From NCBI GenBank assembly GCA_009774175.1, contig VSNG01000041.1, positions 1 through 15,765 on the forward strand: a DNA stretch of 15,765 bases, given 5' to 3'. A program made the position numbers and the translations under genes. The notes beneath the pieces are model-generated. The model saw only the letters and a program-made list of their open reading frames with translations. It did no database searches and had not been told where the DNA came from. Below, piece after piece: positions 7,323 to 13,649 of this stretch (positions are counted from its first letter, which is position 1; the number at the start of each line of letters is the position of its first letter). This stretch comes from Lachnospiraceae bacterium (GTDB lineage: Bacteria > Bacillota > Clostridia > Lachnospirales > Lachnospiraceae).

Positions 7323-8174
7323 TCAAATGATTTGCTTGTTGTCATACCGCCATTGTCTGGGCGAAATGCCGTACACATTTTTGAATGCCCTGGAAAAATG
7401 CAGCTGGTTCGGATAGCCTACTGCGTTACCGATATCCGAGACCGACAAATCGGTCAGCTTTAAGAGCTCCGCGGCCTTTGTCATGCGGTAGGAGATCAGA
7501 AAAGCCTGCGGGGTTTTTCCGGTGTTCTCATGAAAGATTTTTCCGAAGTAGCTGCGGTTTAATCCGCAGGCAGCGGCAATGTCCTCTACGGATATGTCGT
7601 TTTGAAAGTTTTGCTCGATAAAGGCGAAGGCTTCCTTAATATAGAAGTCACGGAGCCGGTTCCCGCTGCCGATCTGGGCGGAGGTGGAGGCGCGGACAAA
7701 GCTGTCTATGAACAGATAGAGATGTCCGATCAGATGAAAGGGGGACTCCTCCCTATGGTTTACGATGTAGAGCATTTCATTTTTCATTGTCTCCGCAATA
7801 TCTTTATAGCGAACCCGGTAGACCGGCTGATCGAGAGTAAGCCCTGTCAGACTGACAGTTTCTCTGGCGCGCAGTCCGTCAAATTCAATCCATGCATATT
7901 CCCAGGGAATATCATAATCCGCGATGTACGTGCATACCTGATTAGGGAAGAGCATAAATCCCTGCCCGCTTTTGATCTGATAGCGGATGGATTCGCCGTG
8001 GGAATTCTCGGCGAACAGGGTACCGGTGCCGGAAAGACAGTAGTGGAACAGATAATGGTTTCTGGCCGCCGGCCCGAAGGAGTGGGAGGGAGCGCAATGT
8101 TCCCAGCCAAATTGGTAAAGCCCCAGGTCTACAAAATTTTCACTTGGAAATACCGAGAAGATAACTTCGCTCAT
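7323..8174 (-). CDS. AraC-family regulator, MsmR/RafR type
   Basis: This is a DNA-binding regulator of 283 residues, the size of MsmR and RafR. The N-terminal cupin-like sugar-sensing domain spans about 20-110 (FHYCLSGTGTLF, then GQGFMLFPNQ). The C-terminal AraC domain has two helix-turn-helix units: ISVEDIAAACGLNRSYFGKI near 194-213 and LSVSDIGNAVGYPNQLHFSR near 243-262, ending with the usual GISPRQWR. It is transcribed away from the alpha-galactoside operon, the standard arrangement for an activator of the divergent operon. The start at 8174 has GGGAGG six bases upstream. A long hairpin occupies the leader. The family role is secure; activation by raffinose or melibiose is inferred from the neighbours. 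Confidence 0.92.
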   Translation of the reverse strand: MSEVIFSVFPSENFVDLGLYQFGWEHCAPSHSFGPAARNHYLFHYCLSGTGTLFAENSHGESIRYQIKSGQGFMLFPNQVCTYIADYDIPWEYAWIEFDGLRARETVSLTGLTLDQPVYRVRYKDIAETMKNEMLYIVNHREESPFHLIGHLYLFIDSFVRASTSAQIGSGNRLRDFYIKEAFAFIEQNFQNDISVEDIAAACGLNRSYFGKIFHENTGKTPQAFLISYRMTKAAELLKLTDLSVSDIGNAVGYPNQLHFSRAFKNVYGISPRQWRYDNKQII

Positions 8175-8188
8175 AGGCAGCCTCCCGA

Positions 8189-8251
8189 GTGAGATTTAGT
8201 ACTTCTTGGCGTCCCGGCCTGTGACGGGACGTCTTAAGAAGTACTTCTCAC
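8189..8251 (-). promoter_or_regulatory. Long imperfect hairpin at the 5' end of the regulator mRNA
   Basis: Three stacked stems are seen: GTGAGA/TCTCAC (8189-8194 with 8246-8251), AGTACTTCTT/AAGAAGTACT (8198-8207 with 8236-8245) and CGTCCCG/CGGGACG (8210-8216 with 8225-8231). They are separated by small bulges and close an 8-base loop. The predicted transcript start (about 8248) lies at its outer edge, and the ribosome site (8181-8186) begins 2 bases past the stem. No T-run follows, so it is not a simple terminator. It could stabilise the mRNA, hinder translation, or act as a DNA palindrome for a repressor. Confidence 0.75.
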
Positions 8252-8254
8252 TTT

Positions 8255-8284
8255 AGTATATACCAAAATGCGTGGCAACTTCAA
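8255..8284 (-). promoter_or_regulatory. Probable promoter of the AraC-family regulator
   Basis: On the minus strand TTGAAG (8284-8279) is followed after 18 bases by TATACT (8260-8255), both close to consensus. The predicted start near 8248 puts the long hairpin at the very 5' end of the mRNA. The -10 box touches one half of the paired inverted motif. Confidence 0.6.
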
Positions 8285-8357
8285 TGTATACTTTAAAAAT
8301 TAGCATAAAGATATAAAACGCGCAAAACGACGATATTTTTGAAAGCATTATGGTATG
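8259..8357. promoter_or_regulatory. Paired inverted operator-like motifs in the divergent control region
   Basis: TATACCAAAATGC at 8259-8271 and GCATTATGGTATG at 8345-8357 are inverted copies matching at 11 of 13 positions. One overlaps the regulator's -10 box. The other ends just before the -10 box of the sugar operon, where an AraC-type activator would touch polymerase. The core ACATACCAT occurs again in the FIST promoter (7301-7309, minus strand). That these bind the neighbouring regulator is inference. Confidence 0.5.
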
Positions 8358-8364
8358 TTACAAT
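8356..8364 (+). promoter_or_regulatory. Extended -10 promoter of the alpha-galactoside operon
   Basis: TGTTACAAT is an extended -10 (TGn followed by TACAAT at 8359-8364). No good -35 box is found at the right distance; 8336-8341 reads TTTTTG. A weak -35 with an operator-like motif directly upstream is typical of a promoter that needs an activator. Transcription would start near 8371, about 60 bases before the first gene. Confidence 0.5.
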
Positions 8365-8430
8365 GGATAAAACGAATCAACTAAGATCTGCTTTTGGCAC
8401 ATTATATTCCAAAAAGGAAGGAGAAGGGCA

Positions 8431-9714
8431 ATGAGGAAAAAGGGATTGAAGAGCTTGGCGCTGACTATATGCCTTACAGCGCTGGCGCCGTCTGTTTGGG
8501 GATGCGGAAACGATTCGGACGGCAGGATTGAAGTTGAGATTGTGCAGTATAAGCCTGAGGCGGCAAATTATTTTAAGACGGTGGAGGAGGCGTTTAACTC
8601 GACACATGACGACATCCACCTGACAATCAGTTCGCCCAATGACGCGATGGCGATTCTCAAAACCAGATTTATCAGGGAGGATTACCCGGATATCATAGGA
8701 ATCGGCGGGGATATCAATTATTCCTATTTTGTAGATGCCGATATACTGGCGGACATTTCCGAATATGAGGGGATGCAGGACGTCAATGAAGGATATCTGG
8801 AGATCGCCGAGGCGCTGGAGCTTGTTCCCGTGGACGGTACATATATTCTGCCTTATGCGGCTAACGCGGCAGGCGTTCTCTATAACAGAGAGATGTTCGA
8901 AGAGCATGGCTGGCAGATTCCCGAGACCTGGGACGAAATGCTTGCGCTGTGTGATGAAATTGCGGCGGAGGGCATTCTTCCGTTCTATTTCGGGTTTAAG
9001 GATATCTGGACCTGTCTGGCTCCCTGGAACGCAATGGCAGTGGAGCTTGCGCCGTCGGATACGACCAGGCAGGTGAATAAGGGGCTTACAACTTTTTCAA
9101 AAGAATACGAAGAGCTTGCGGAAAAATATATGGCGCTTCTGCCTTATGGGCCGGACGATCCGTTTGCCTATAATTATAATGACGCCTGCACGGCTTTTGC
9201 CAGAGGAGAATCCGCCATGTATCCCATCGGAAGCTACGCGGCGCCGCAGATTCTTTCGGTAAACCCGGAGCTTAAGATGGACTCCTTCGTTATGCCGGCC
9301 AGCGATGAGAAGGAGGGGCGGACACTGAATTCGGGTATCGACCTGGGCTTTTGCGTGACAAAGGACTGTAAAAACAAAGAAGCCGCATATGAAGTGTTGA
9401 ACTTCCTGTATCAGGATGACACTTTGCAGAAATACATTGACGCCCAGACTTCTGTTCCGTGTAAAAAGGGGAATTTCAAGCTGTCCTCCCTGTTAGACGG
9501 CATGACGGAATTTATTGAAAGCGGCAATATGACGGACTACCAGGATCATTATTATCCGTCTGAAATGTCGGTGGACGCGCTTTTGCAGACGTTCTTAATC
9601 GAGAAGGACAAAGACGCGTTCCTGAAAAACTTTGATACCAGCTGGCAGAGATATAACAGAGATATTATCCGCATGGTACAGGAATATGAAGCTGCACAGG
9701 GAAACGCAAAGTAG
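8431..9714 (+). CDS. Sugar-binding lipoprotein, RafE/MsmE-type
   Basis: This is the extracellular substrate-binding subunit of a CUT1 importer, 427 residues, a normal length. The N-terminus is Lys/Arg-rich and hydrophobic, with lipobox VWGC (Cys25); Trp at -2 is unusual but tolerable. The mature part fits SBP_bac_1: DYPDIIGIGGD, PYAANAAGVLYNREMFEEHG, PETWDEM, ARGESAMYPIGSYA and SGIDLGFCVT. A GGAAGGAG site ends 7 bases before ATG 8431. It heads an operon with two permeases, an alpha-galactosidase and an amylosucrase-like enzyme, opposite an AraC-type regulator, so raffinose-family sugars or melibiose are the likely ligands. The ligand is inferred from context; the sequence alone shows only the family. 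It is clearly distinct from the AraN-like protein at the other end of the window. Confidence 0.92.
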   Translation: MRKKGLKSLALTICLTALAPSVWGCGNDSDGRIEVEIVQYKPEAANYFKTVEEAFNSTHDDIHLTISSPNDAMAILKTRFIREDYPDIIGIGGDINYSYFVDADILADISEYEGMQDVNEGYLEIAEALELVPVDGTYILPYAANAAGVLYNREMFEEHGWQIPETWDEMLALCDEIAAEGILPFYFGFKDIWTCLAPWNAMAVELAPSDTTRQVNKGLTTFSKEYEELAEKYMALLPYGPDDPFAYNYNDACTAFARGESAMYPIGSYAAPQILSVNPELKMDSFVMPASDEKEGRTLNSGIDLGFCVTKDCKNKEAAYEVLNFLYQDDTLQKYIDAQTSVPCKKGNFKLSSLLDGMTEFIESGNMTDYQDHYYPSEMSVDALLQTFLIEKDKDAFLKNFDTSWQRYNRDIIRMVQEYEAAQGNAK

Positions 9715-9730
9715 GAAGGAGGTAAAAGAA

Positions 9731-10606
9731 ATGTCCAAACATGAAAATGAGAGAAAAAGAACGTTTTTACTGATTACGATACCGATTCTGGCGCTGTTTA
9801 TCTGCTTCAACACGATTCCGCTGATTCGCGGCGCCATGTATAGTTTCACCAATTCCAGAGGATTCGGAAACCACGACTGGGTGGGATTTCGCAATTATAT
9901 CGACCTGTTTTCTGACGGGCGTGTGGGCAAGTCCTATCTGTTTACGATCAAGCTGGCGCTTGTTACGACAGTGGTGGTAAACGTTTTAAGCCTGATTCTG
10001 GCCCTTGGGTTAAACAGTAAGATCAGGGCAAAGGGATTTTTCCGCGGTGCCTATTTCCTTCCGAACATTCTGGGAGCGCTGGTGGTAGGTTATATTTTCA
10101 ATTATTTTTTTACTTATATTGTTCCGGCGCTGGCGGATCTGACAGGGATTCAGGCACTGGGTTCCAGCATTCTGTCCAGTCCCAGCAAGGCATGGATCGG
10201 CGTTGTGATTGTCTGCGCCTGGCAGTCAATCGCCATGAACACGATCATTTATATATCGGGATTACAGACGGTGCCTGAGGATGTATACGAGGCGGGCGGC
10301 CTGGACGGCGCCACCGGCTGGAAGCAGTTCAAGCATCTGACGTTCCCGTTGATTATTCCGTTTTTCTCCATCAATATGGTACTTTGCGTGAAAAACTTCC
10401 TGATGGTGTTTGACCAGATCATCGCCCTGACAAAAGGCGGCCCTGCGCAGAGCACGGAATCCATATCCTACCTGATTTACAACAACGGTATGTCCGGCGG
10501 ACAGTTCGGATTCCAGAGCGCTAACGCGGTAGTATTCTTTATTGTCATTGTAGTGATTTCTGTTGCGCAGATGAAATTTTCCAGTTCAAAGGAGGAGCAG
10601 TTATGA
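9731..10606 (+). CDS. ABC sugar permease, RafF/MsmF type (MalF family)
   Basis: This is the first membrane subunit of the alpha-galactoside importer, 291 residues. Hydrophobic segments lie near 12-32, 72-94, 108-130, 154-177, 206-228 and 263-281. The EAA loop is YEAGGLDGATGWKQF at about 186-200, followed by FPLIIP. The frame is open upstream to 9632, but ATG 9731 is chosen because a perfect AAGGAGGT (9716-9723) ends 7 bases before it and the start falls 16 bases after the preceding stop. The gene overlaps the next permease by four bases (ATGA), which implies translational coupling. No ATPase subunit is present in the operon, so energy must come from a shared ATPase encoded elsewhere. The sugar specificity is inferred from the GH36 gene downstream. 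Confidence 0.92.
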   Translation: MSKHENERKRTFLLITIPILALFICFNTIPLIRGAMYSFTNSRGFGNHDWVGFRNYIDLFSDGRVGKSYLFTIKLALVTTVVVNVLSLILALGLNSKIRAKGFFRGAYFLPNILGALVVGYIFNYFFTYIVPALADLTGIQALGSSILSSPSKAWIGVVIVCAWQSIAMNTIIYISGLQTVPEDVYEAGGLDGATGWKQFKHLTFPLIIPFFSINMVLCVKNFLMVFDQIIALTKGGPAQSTESISYLIYNNGMSGGQFGFQSANAVVFFIVIVVISVAQMKFSSSKEEQL

Positions 10607-11445
10607 AGCAAACATCGACAGTCGGAAAATCAAACAAAACCGTTATGGTGCTGCTTATTCTCGGGCTTTCCACGATTATCTTTCCTCTGTATATGACTGT
10701 AGTGATCGCGTTCAAACAGCCTTCTGAGATGACCAACAGCATAAGCGGCATCCTTTCCCTGCCAAAGGTGTGGAGCCTGCAAAATTTCAGGGAAGCCATG
10801 GATGTAACGGATTTCTGGAACTCACTGAAAAACAGTCTGCTGATCTCCGGGCTGACAGTGGGACTTTCCATCCTGATTCATTCCCTTATGGGATATACGC
10901 TTGGACGCAATAAATCAAGCAAGTTTTACAACTTTGTCTATCTCTTTATCGTCAGCGGTATGTTCGTACCTTTTGCAATTCTGATGATGCCGCTTGCTAA
11001 GCAGACGGCGGAGATGGGCCTGGCAAACTGGTTCGGCGTGATTCTTCTGTATGTGGTGTTTTACATGCCCATGAACGTCATGCTGTACTCGGGTTATCTT
11101 ACTAATATTCCGTTGGCTTTGGAGGAGGCGGCGAGGGTAGACGGCGCGTCCACATGGCTGACTTATTGGAAAATCATTTTTCCGATCATGCGCCCGATGC
11201 ATGCGACGGTTGCGGTTATCACGGCGCTGGCAGTGTGGAACGATGTAATGACGCCATTAATCATCATGGCGGGTTCTTCCGAGAACACGCTTCCCCTTGC
11301 TCAGTTGAATTTCCAGTCACAATTTGGAACAAACTATAATCTGGCGTTTGCATCATACCTGCTGTCGCTGATCCCTATCCTTGTTTTCTATCTGATTTGT
11401 CAGAAACAGATATTAAATGGTGTGGTAAATGGGGCTGTAAAATAA
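10603..11445 (+). CDS. ABC sugar permease, RafG/MsmG type (MalG family)
   Basis: This is the second membrane subunit of the alpha-galactoside importer, 280 residues. It has an N-terminal helix (13-36), segments near 77-99, 109-131, 142-163 and 199-222, and a C-terminal one near 248-266. The EAA loop is LEEAARVDGASTWLTYWKI at about 173-191, ending IFPIMRP, and the protein ends in the family-typical NGAVK. The start overlaps the previous stop (ATGA), with GGAGGAG at 10591-10597 inside the previous gene. The alpha-galactosidase gene begins 22 bases later. Together the two permeases form the channel heterodimer. The substrate is inferred from the operon. Confidence 0.92.
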   Translation: MKQTSTVGKSNKTVMVLLILGLSTIIFPLYMTVVIAFKQPSEMTNSISGILSLPKVWSLQNFREAMDVTDFWNSLKNSLLISGLTVGLSILIHSLMGYTLGRNKSSKFYNFVYLFIVSGMFVPFAILMMPLAKQTAEMGLANWFGVILLYVVFYMPMNVMLYSGYLTNIPLALEEAARVDGASTWLTYWKIIFPIMRPMHATVAVITALAVWNDVMTPLIIMAGSSENTLPLAQLNFQSQFGTNYNLAFASYLLSLIPILVFYLICQKQILNGVVNGAVK

Positions 11446-11467
11446 CAATGTGAGATGAGGTAATACT

Positions 11468-13648
11468 ATGGCAATTAGATATCAGCATGAAAACAGGATT
11501 TTTGCATTGGACACGGCACACACGTCTTATCGTATGAAGGTAGATGACTATGGGTTTTTACTGCATCTGTATTACGGCGGGCGTGTGTACGGAAACATGG
11601 ACTATCTGCTTACCTGCTATGACAGGGGATTTTCCGGTAATCCATCGGATGTGGGAAATGACAGAACCTACTCCATGGACGTTCTGCCCCAGGAATACCC
11701 GGTCATGGGCGTCGGGGATTTTCGTAACAGCGCCCTTGTCATCCGCAACGCGGATGGATCTGATTGTTGCGATTTACGCTATATCAGTCATGAGACGAAA
11801 AATGAAAAGTATAGACTGCCGGGACTTCCGGCAGTCTATGCTGACTGTGGGGAGGCGCAGACGCTTGAGATTTATCTGGAAGATAAGGTAAGCGGCGTGC
11901 GGGTGACGCTTCTGTACGGCGTTCTGGAGGAGGCGGATATTATCACAAGAAGCGCTGTCCTGGAAAACCGTGGAGAAAACAGCGTAACGGTTGAAAAGGC
12001 TGCGTCCGCCTGCTTGGATTTCCTTACGGGCAGTTATGACATGCTCAGCTTTTACGGCAGGCATACCATGGAGAGAAATTTACAGCGGGAAGAAATCCGG
12101 CACGGCACCCGCTCCATCGGCAGCCGCAGGGGCACCTCCAGCCACCAGTACAATCCGGCGGTGATCATTGCGGACAGGGACGCTTCAGAGGATGCCGGGA
12201 ACTGTTACGGGCTGTTGTTTGTCTACAGCGGGAATTTTCTCTGCGAGGCGGAGCGGGATCAGTATGACCAGATCAGAGTATTGATGGGTCTGCAGAGCGA
12301 TCTGTTTCATTATCCGCTTGAACCGGGAGAGAAGCTGGTGGTTCCTGAGACGATCCTGTCCTTTTCGGATCAGGGGCTGGGAACGCTGTCGGCGCAGTTC
12401 CACTGTTGTATCGGCAGACATCTGTGCAGGGGAAAATATCAGGACGCGCCCCGGCCGGTTCTGTTAAACAGCTGGGAGGCGGCTTACTTTACATTCGACG
12501 GCAGTACTATTTTGAAGCTGGCAAAAAACGCCGCGGATCTTGGTATTGACATGCTTGTCATGGACGACGGATGGTTTGGCAAGCGTGAGGACGACAACAG
12601 CGGTCTGGGAGACTGGCATGTCAATGAGAAAAAACTGGGATGCACGCTGAAAGAACTGATAGAAAAGGTGAATCAGGAAGGGGTAAAGTTCGGTATCTGG
12701 ATAGAGCCGGAGATGGTGTCGGAGGACAGCGGGCTTTACAGGGCTCATTCGGACTGGGTTTTGCGGATCCCGGGCAGGGAGCCGGTACGGTGCCGGAACC
12801 AGCTCGTCCTGGATTTTTCCAGAGAGGAAGTCAGGGAATATATTTTTGCACAGATCTGCGGCATACTGGATCAGGGAAAGATTGAGTATGTCAAATGGGA
12901 TATGAACCGCAGTATTGTGGACGTCTATTCCATGGAGAACTGTCAGGGGAAAGTGACCTACGATTATATGCTGGGAGTATATGATTTTCTGGAAAAGCTG
13001 CTGCAAAGATACCCGGATATTCTTATAGAGGGATGCAGCGGCGGCGGCGGCCGATTTGATGCGGGCATGCTCTACTATACGCCCCAGATCTGGTGCAGCG
13101 ATAATACGGATGCGCTGGACAGGCTGCGGATTCAGTATGGCACTTCCTTCTTTTATCCGGCTTCCACGGTGGGTTCTCATGTCTCGGCGGTGCCCAACCA
13201 CCAGACGGGCAGGAGCGTGGGACTGCATACCAGAGGCGTGGTAGCCATGGCGGGGGCTTTTGGTTATGAGCTGGACCCGGAAAAGCTTTCGGAGGAGGAG
13301 AAGGCGGCTGTCAGAGAGCAGATCAGACGGTATAAGAGCTGGGAAGCGTTGATCCGCGGGGGCAGATATTACCGTCTTTCCAATCCCTTTAAAGAAGCCT
13401 TTGCGGCTTGGATGTTTGTGTCGGAGAAAAAGGATCGTGCGCTGCTCAGCGTGGTGATGCTTGAGATGCATGGGAATATGACGGTGAGTTATGTTAAAAT
13501 GAAAGGGCTTGATCCGCTGGCGGCATACCGGGATACGGAGAGCGGCAGACGCTATTACGGGGCGGATCTGATGAAGGCGGGACTGCCCATGCCGGTGGAG
13601 TTAAAGGAGTATCCGGCGTATCAGATCGAACTGGTCAGGGAGGCGTGA
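11468..13648 (+). CDS. aga: GH36 alpha-galactosidase (cytoplasmic)
   Basis: This enzyme hydrolyses terminal alpha-1,6-galactose from melibiose, raffinose and related sugars. The 726 residues, without a signal peptide, match the length of bacterial group I GH36 enzymes such as AgaA of Geobacillus stearothermophilus. An N-terminal beta-sandwich (about 1-325) is followed by the catalytic barrel: LLNSWEA (332-338), MDDGWFG (365-371), GIWIEPEM (409-416), KWDMNR (476-481), GCSGGGGRFD (522-531) and CSDNTDA (543-549). D478 in KWD is the expected nucleophile; the acid/base Asp lies in SDNTD (D545 or D548, by analogy D548). A GATGAGGT site precedes ATG 11468, and the stop is one base from the next gene. 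It presumably works on sugar brought in by the importer encoded upstream and leaves sucrose when the substrate is raffinose. An unusual perfect hairpin lies inside the gene at 11811-11839. Confidence 0.95.
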   Translation: MAIRYQHENRIFALDTAHTSYRMKVDDYGFLLHLYYGGRVYGNMDYLLTCYDRGFSGNPSDVGNDRTYSMDVLPQEYPVMGVGDFRNSALVIRNADGSDCCDLRYISHETKNEKYRLPGLPAVYADCGEAQTLEIYLEDKVSGVRVTLLYGVLEEADIITRSAVLENRGENSVTVEKAASACLDFLTGSYDMLSFYGRHTMERNLQREEIRHGTRSIGSRRGTSSHQYNPAVIIADRDASEDAGNCYGLLFVYSGNFLCEAERDQYDQIRVLMGLQSDLFHYPLEPGEKLVVPETILSFSDQGLGTLSAQFHCCIGRHLCRGKYQDAPRPVLLNSWEAAYFTFDGSTILKLAKNAADLGIDMLVMDDGWFGKREDDNSGLGDWHVNEKKLGCTLKELIEKVNQEGVKFGIWIEPEMVSEDSGLYRAHSDWVLRIPGREPVRCRNQLVLDFSREEVREYIFAQICGILDQGKIEYVKWDMNRSIVDVYSMENCQGKVTYDYMLGVYDFLEKLLQRYPDILIEGCSGGGGRFDAGMLYYTPQIWCSDNTDALDRLRIQYGTSFFYPASTVGSHVSAVPNHQTGRSVGLHTRGVVAMAGAFGYELDPEKLSEEEKAAVREQIRRYKSWEALIRGGRYYRLSNPFKEAFAAWMFVSEKKDRALLSVVMLEMHGNMTVSYVKMKGLDPLAAYRDTESGRRYYGADLMKAGLPMPVELKEYPAYQIELVREA
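11811..11839 (+). other. Perfect 12-bp stem-loop inside the GH36 coding sequence
   Basis: ATAGACTGCCGG (11811-11822) and CCGGCAGTCTAT (11828-11839) are exact inverted complements around a 5-base loop, GACTT. It encodes the stretch YRLPGLPAVY of the beta-sandwich domain. No T-run follows. No function is shown; slowed elongation, mRNA processing, or simple chance are options. Confidence 0.7.
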
Positions 13649-13649
13649 T

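Noticed and set aside
8313..8374. Repeated ATAAAACG / CAAAACGA motifs in the divergent control region as operators
   Set aside because: Copies at 8313, 8323 and 8367 have irregular spacing (9 bases between the first two AAAACG cores), and the motif is A-rich enough to recur by chance; the inverted ATACCA pair is a better candidate.
12464..13471. Long open frame antisense to the alpha-galactosidase (335 codons)
   Set aside because: It mirrors a strongly conserved GH36 catalytic region in codon register; its translation shows no domain I recognise, and I see no good ribosome site.
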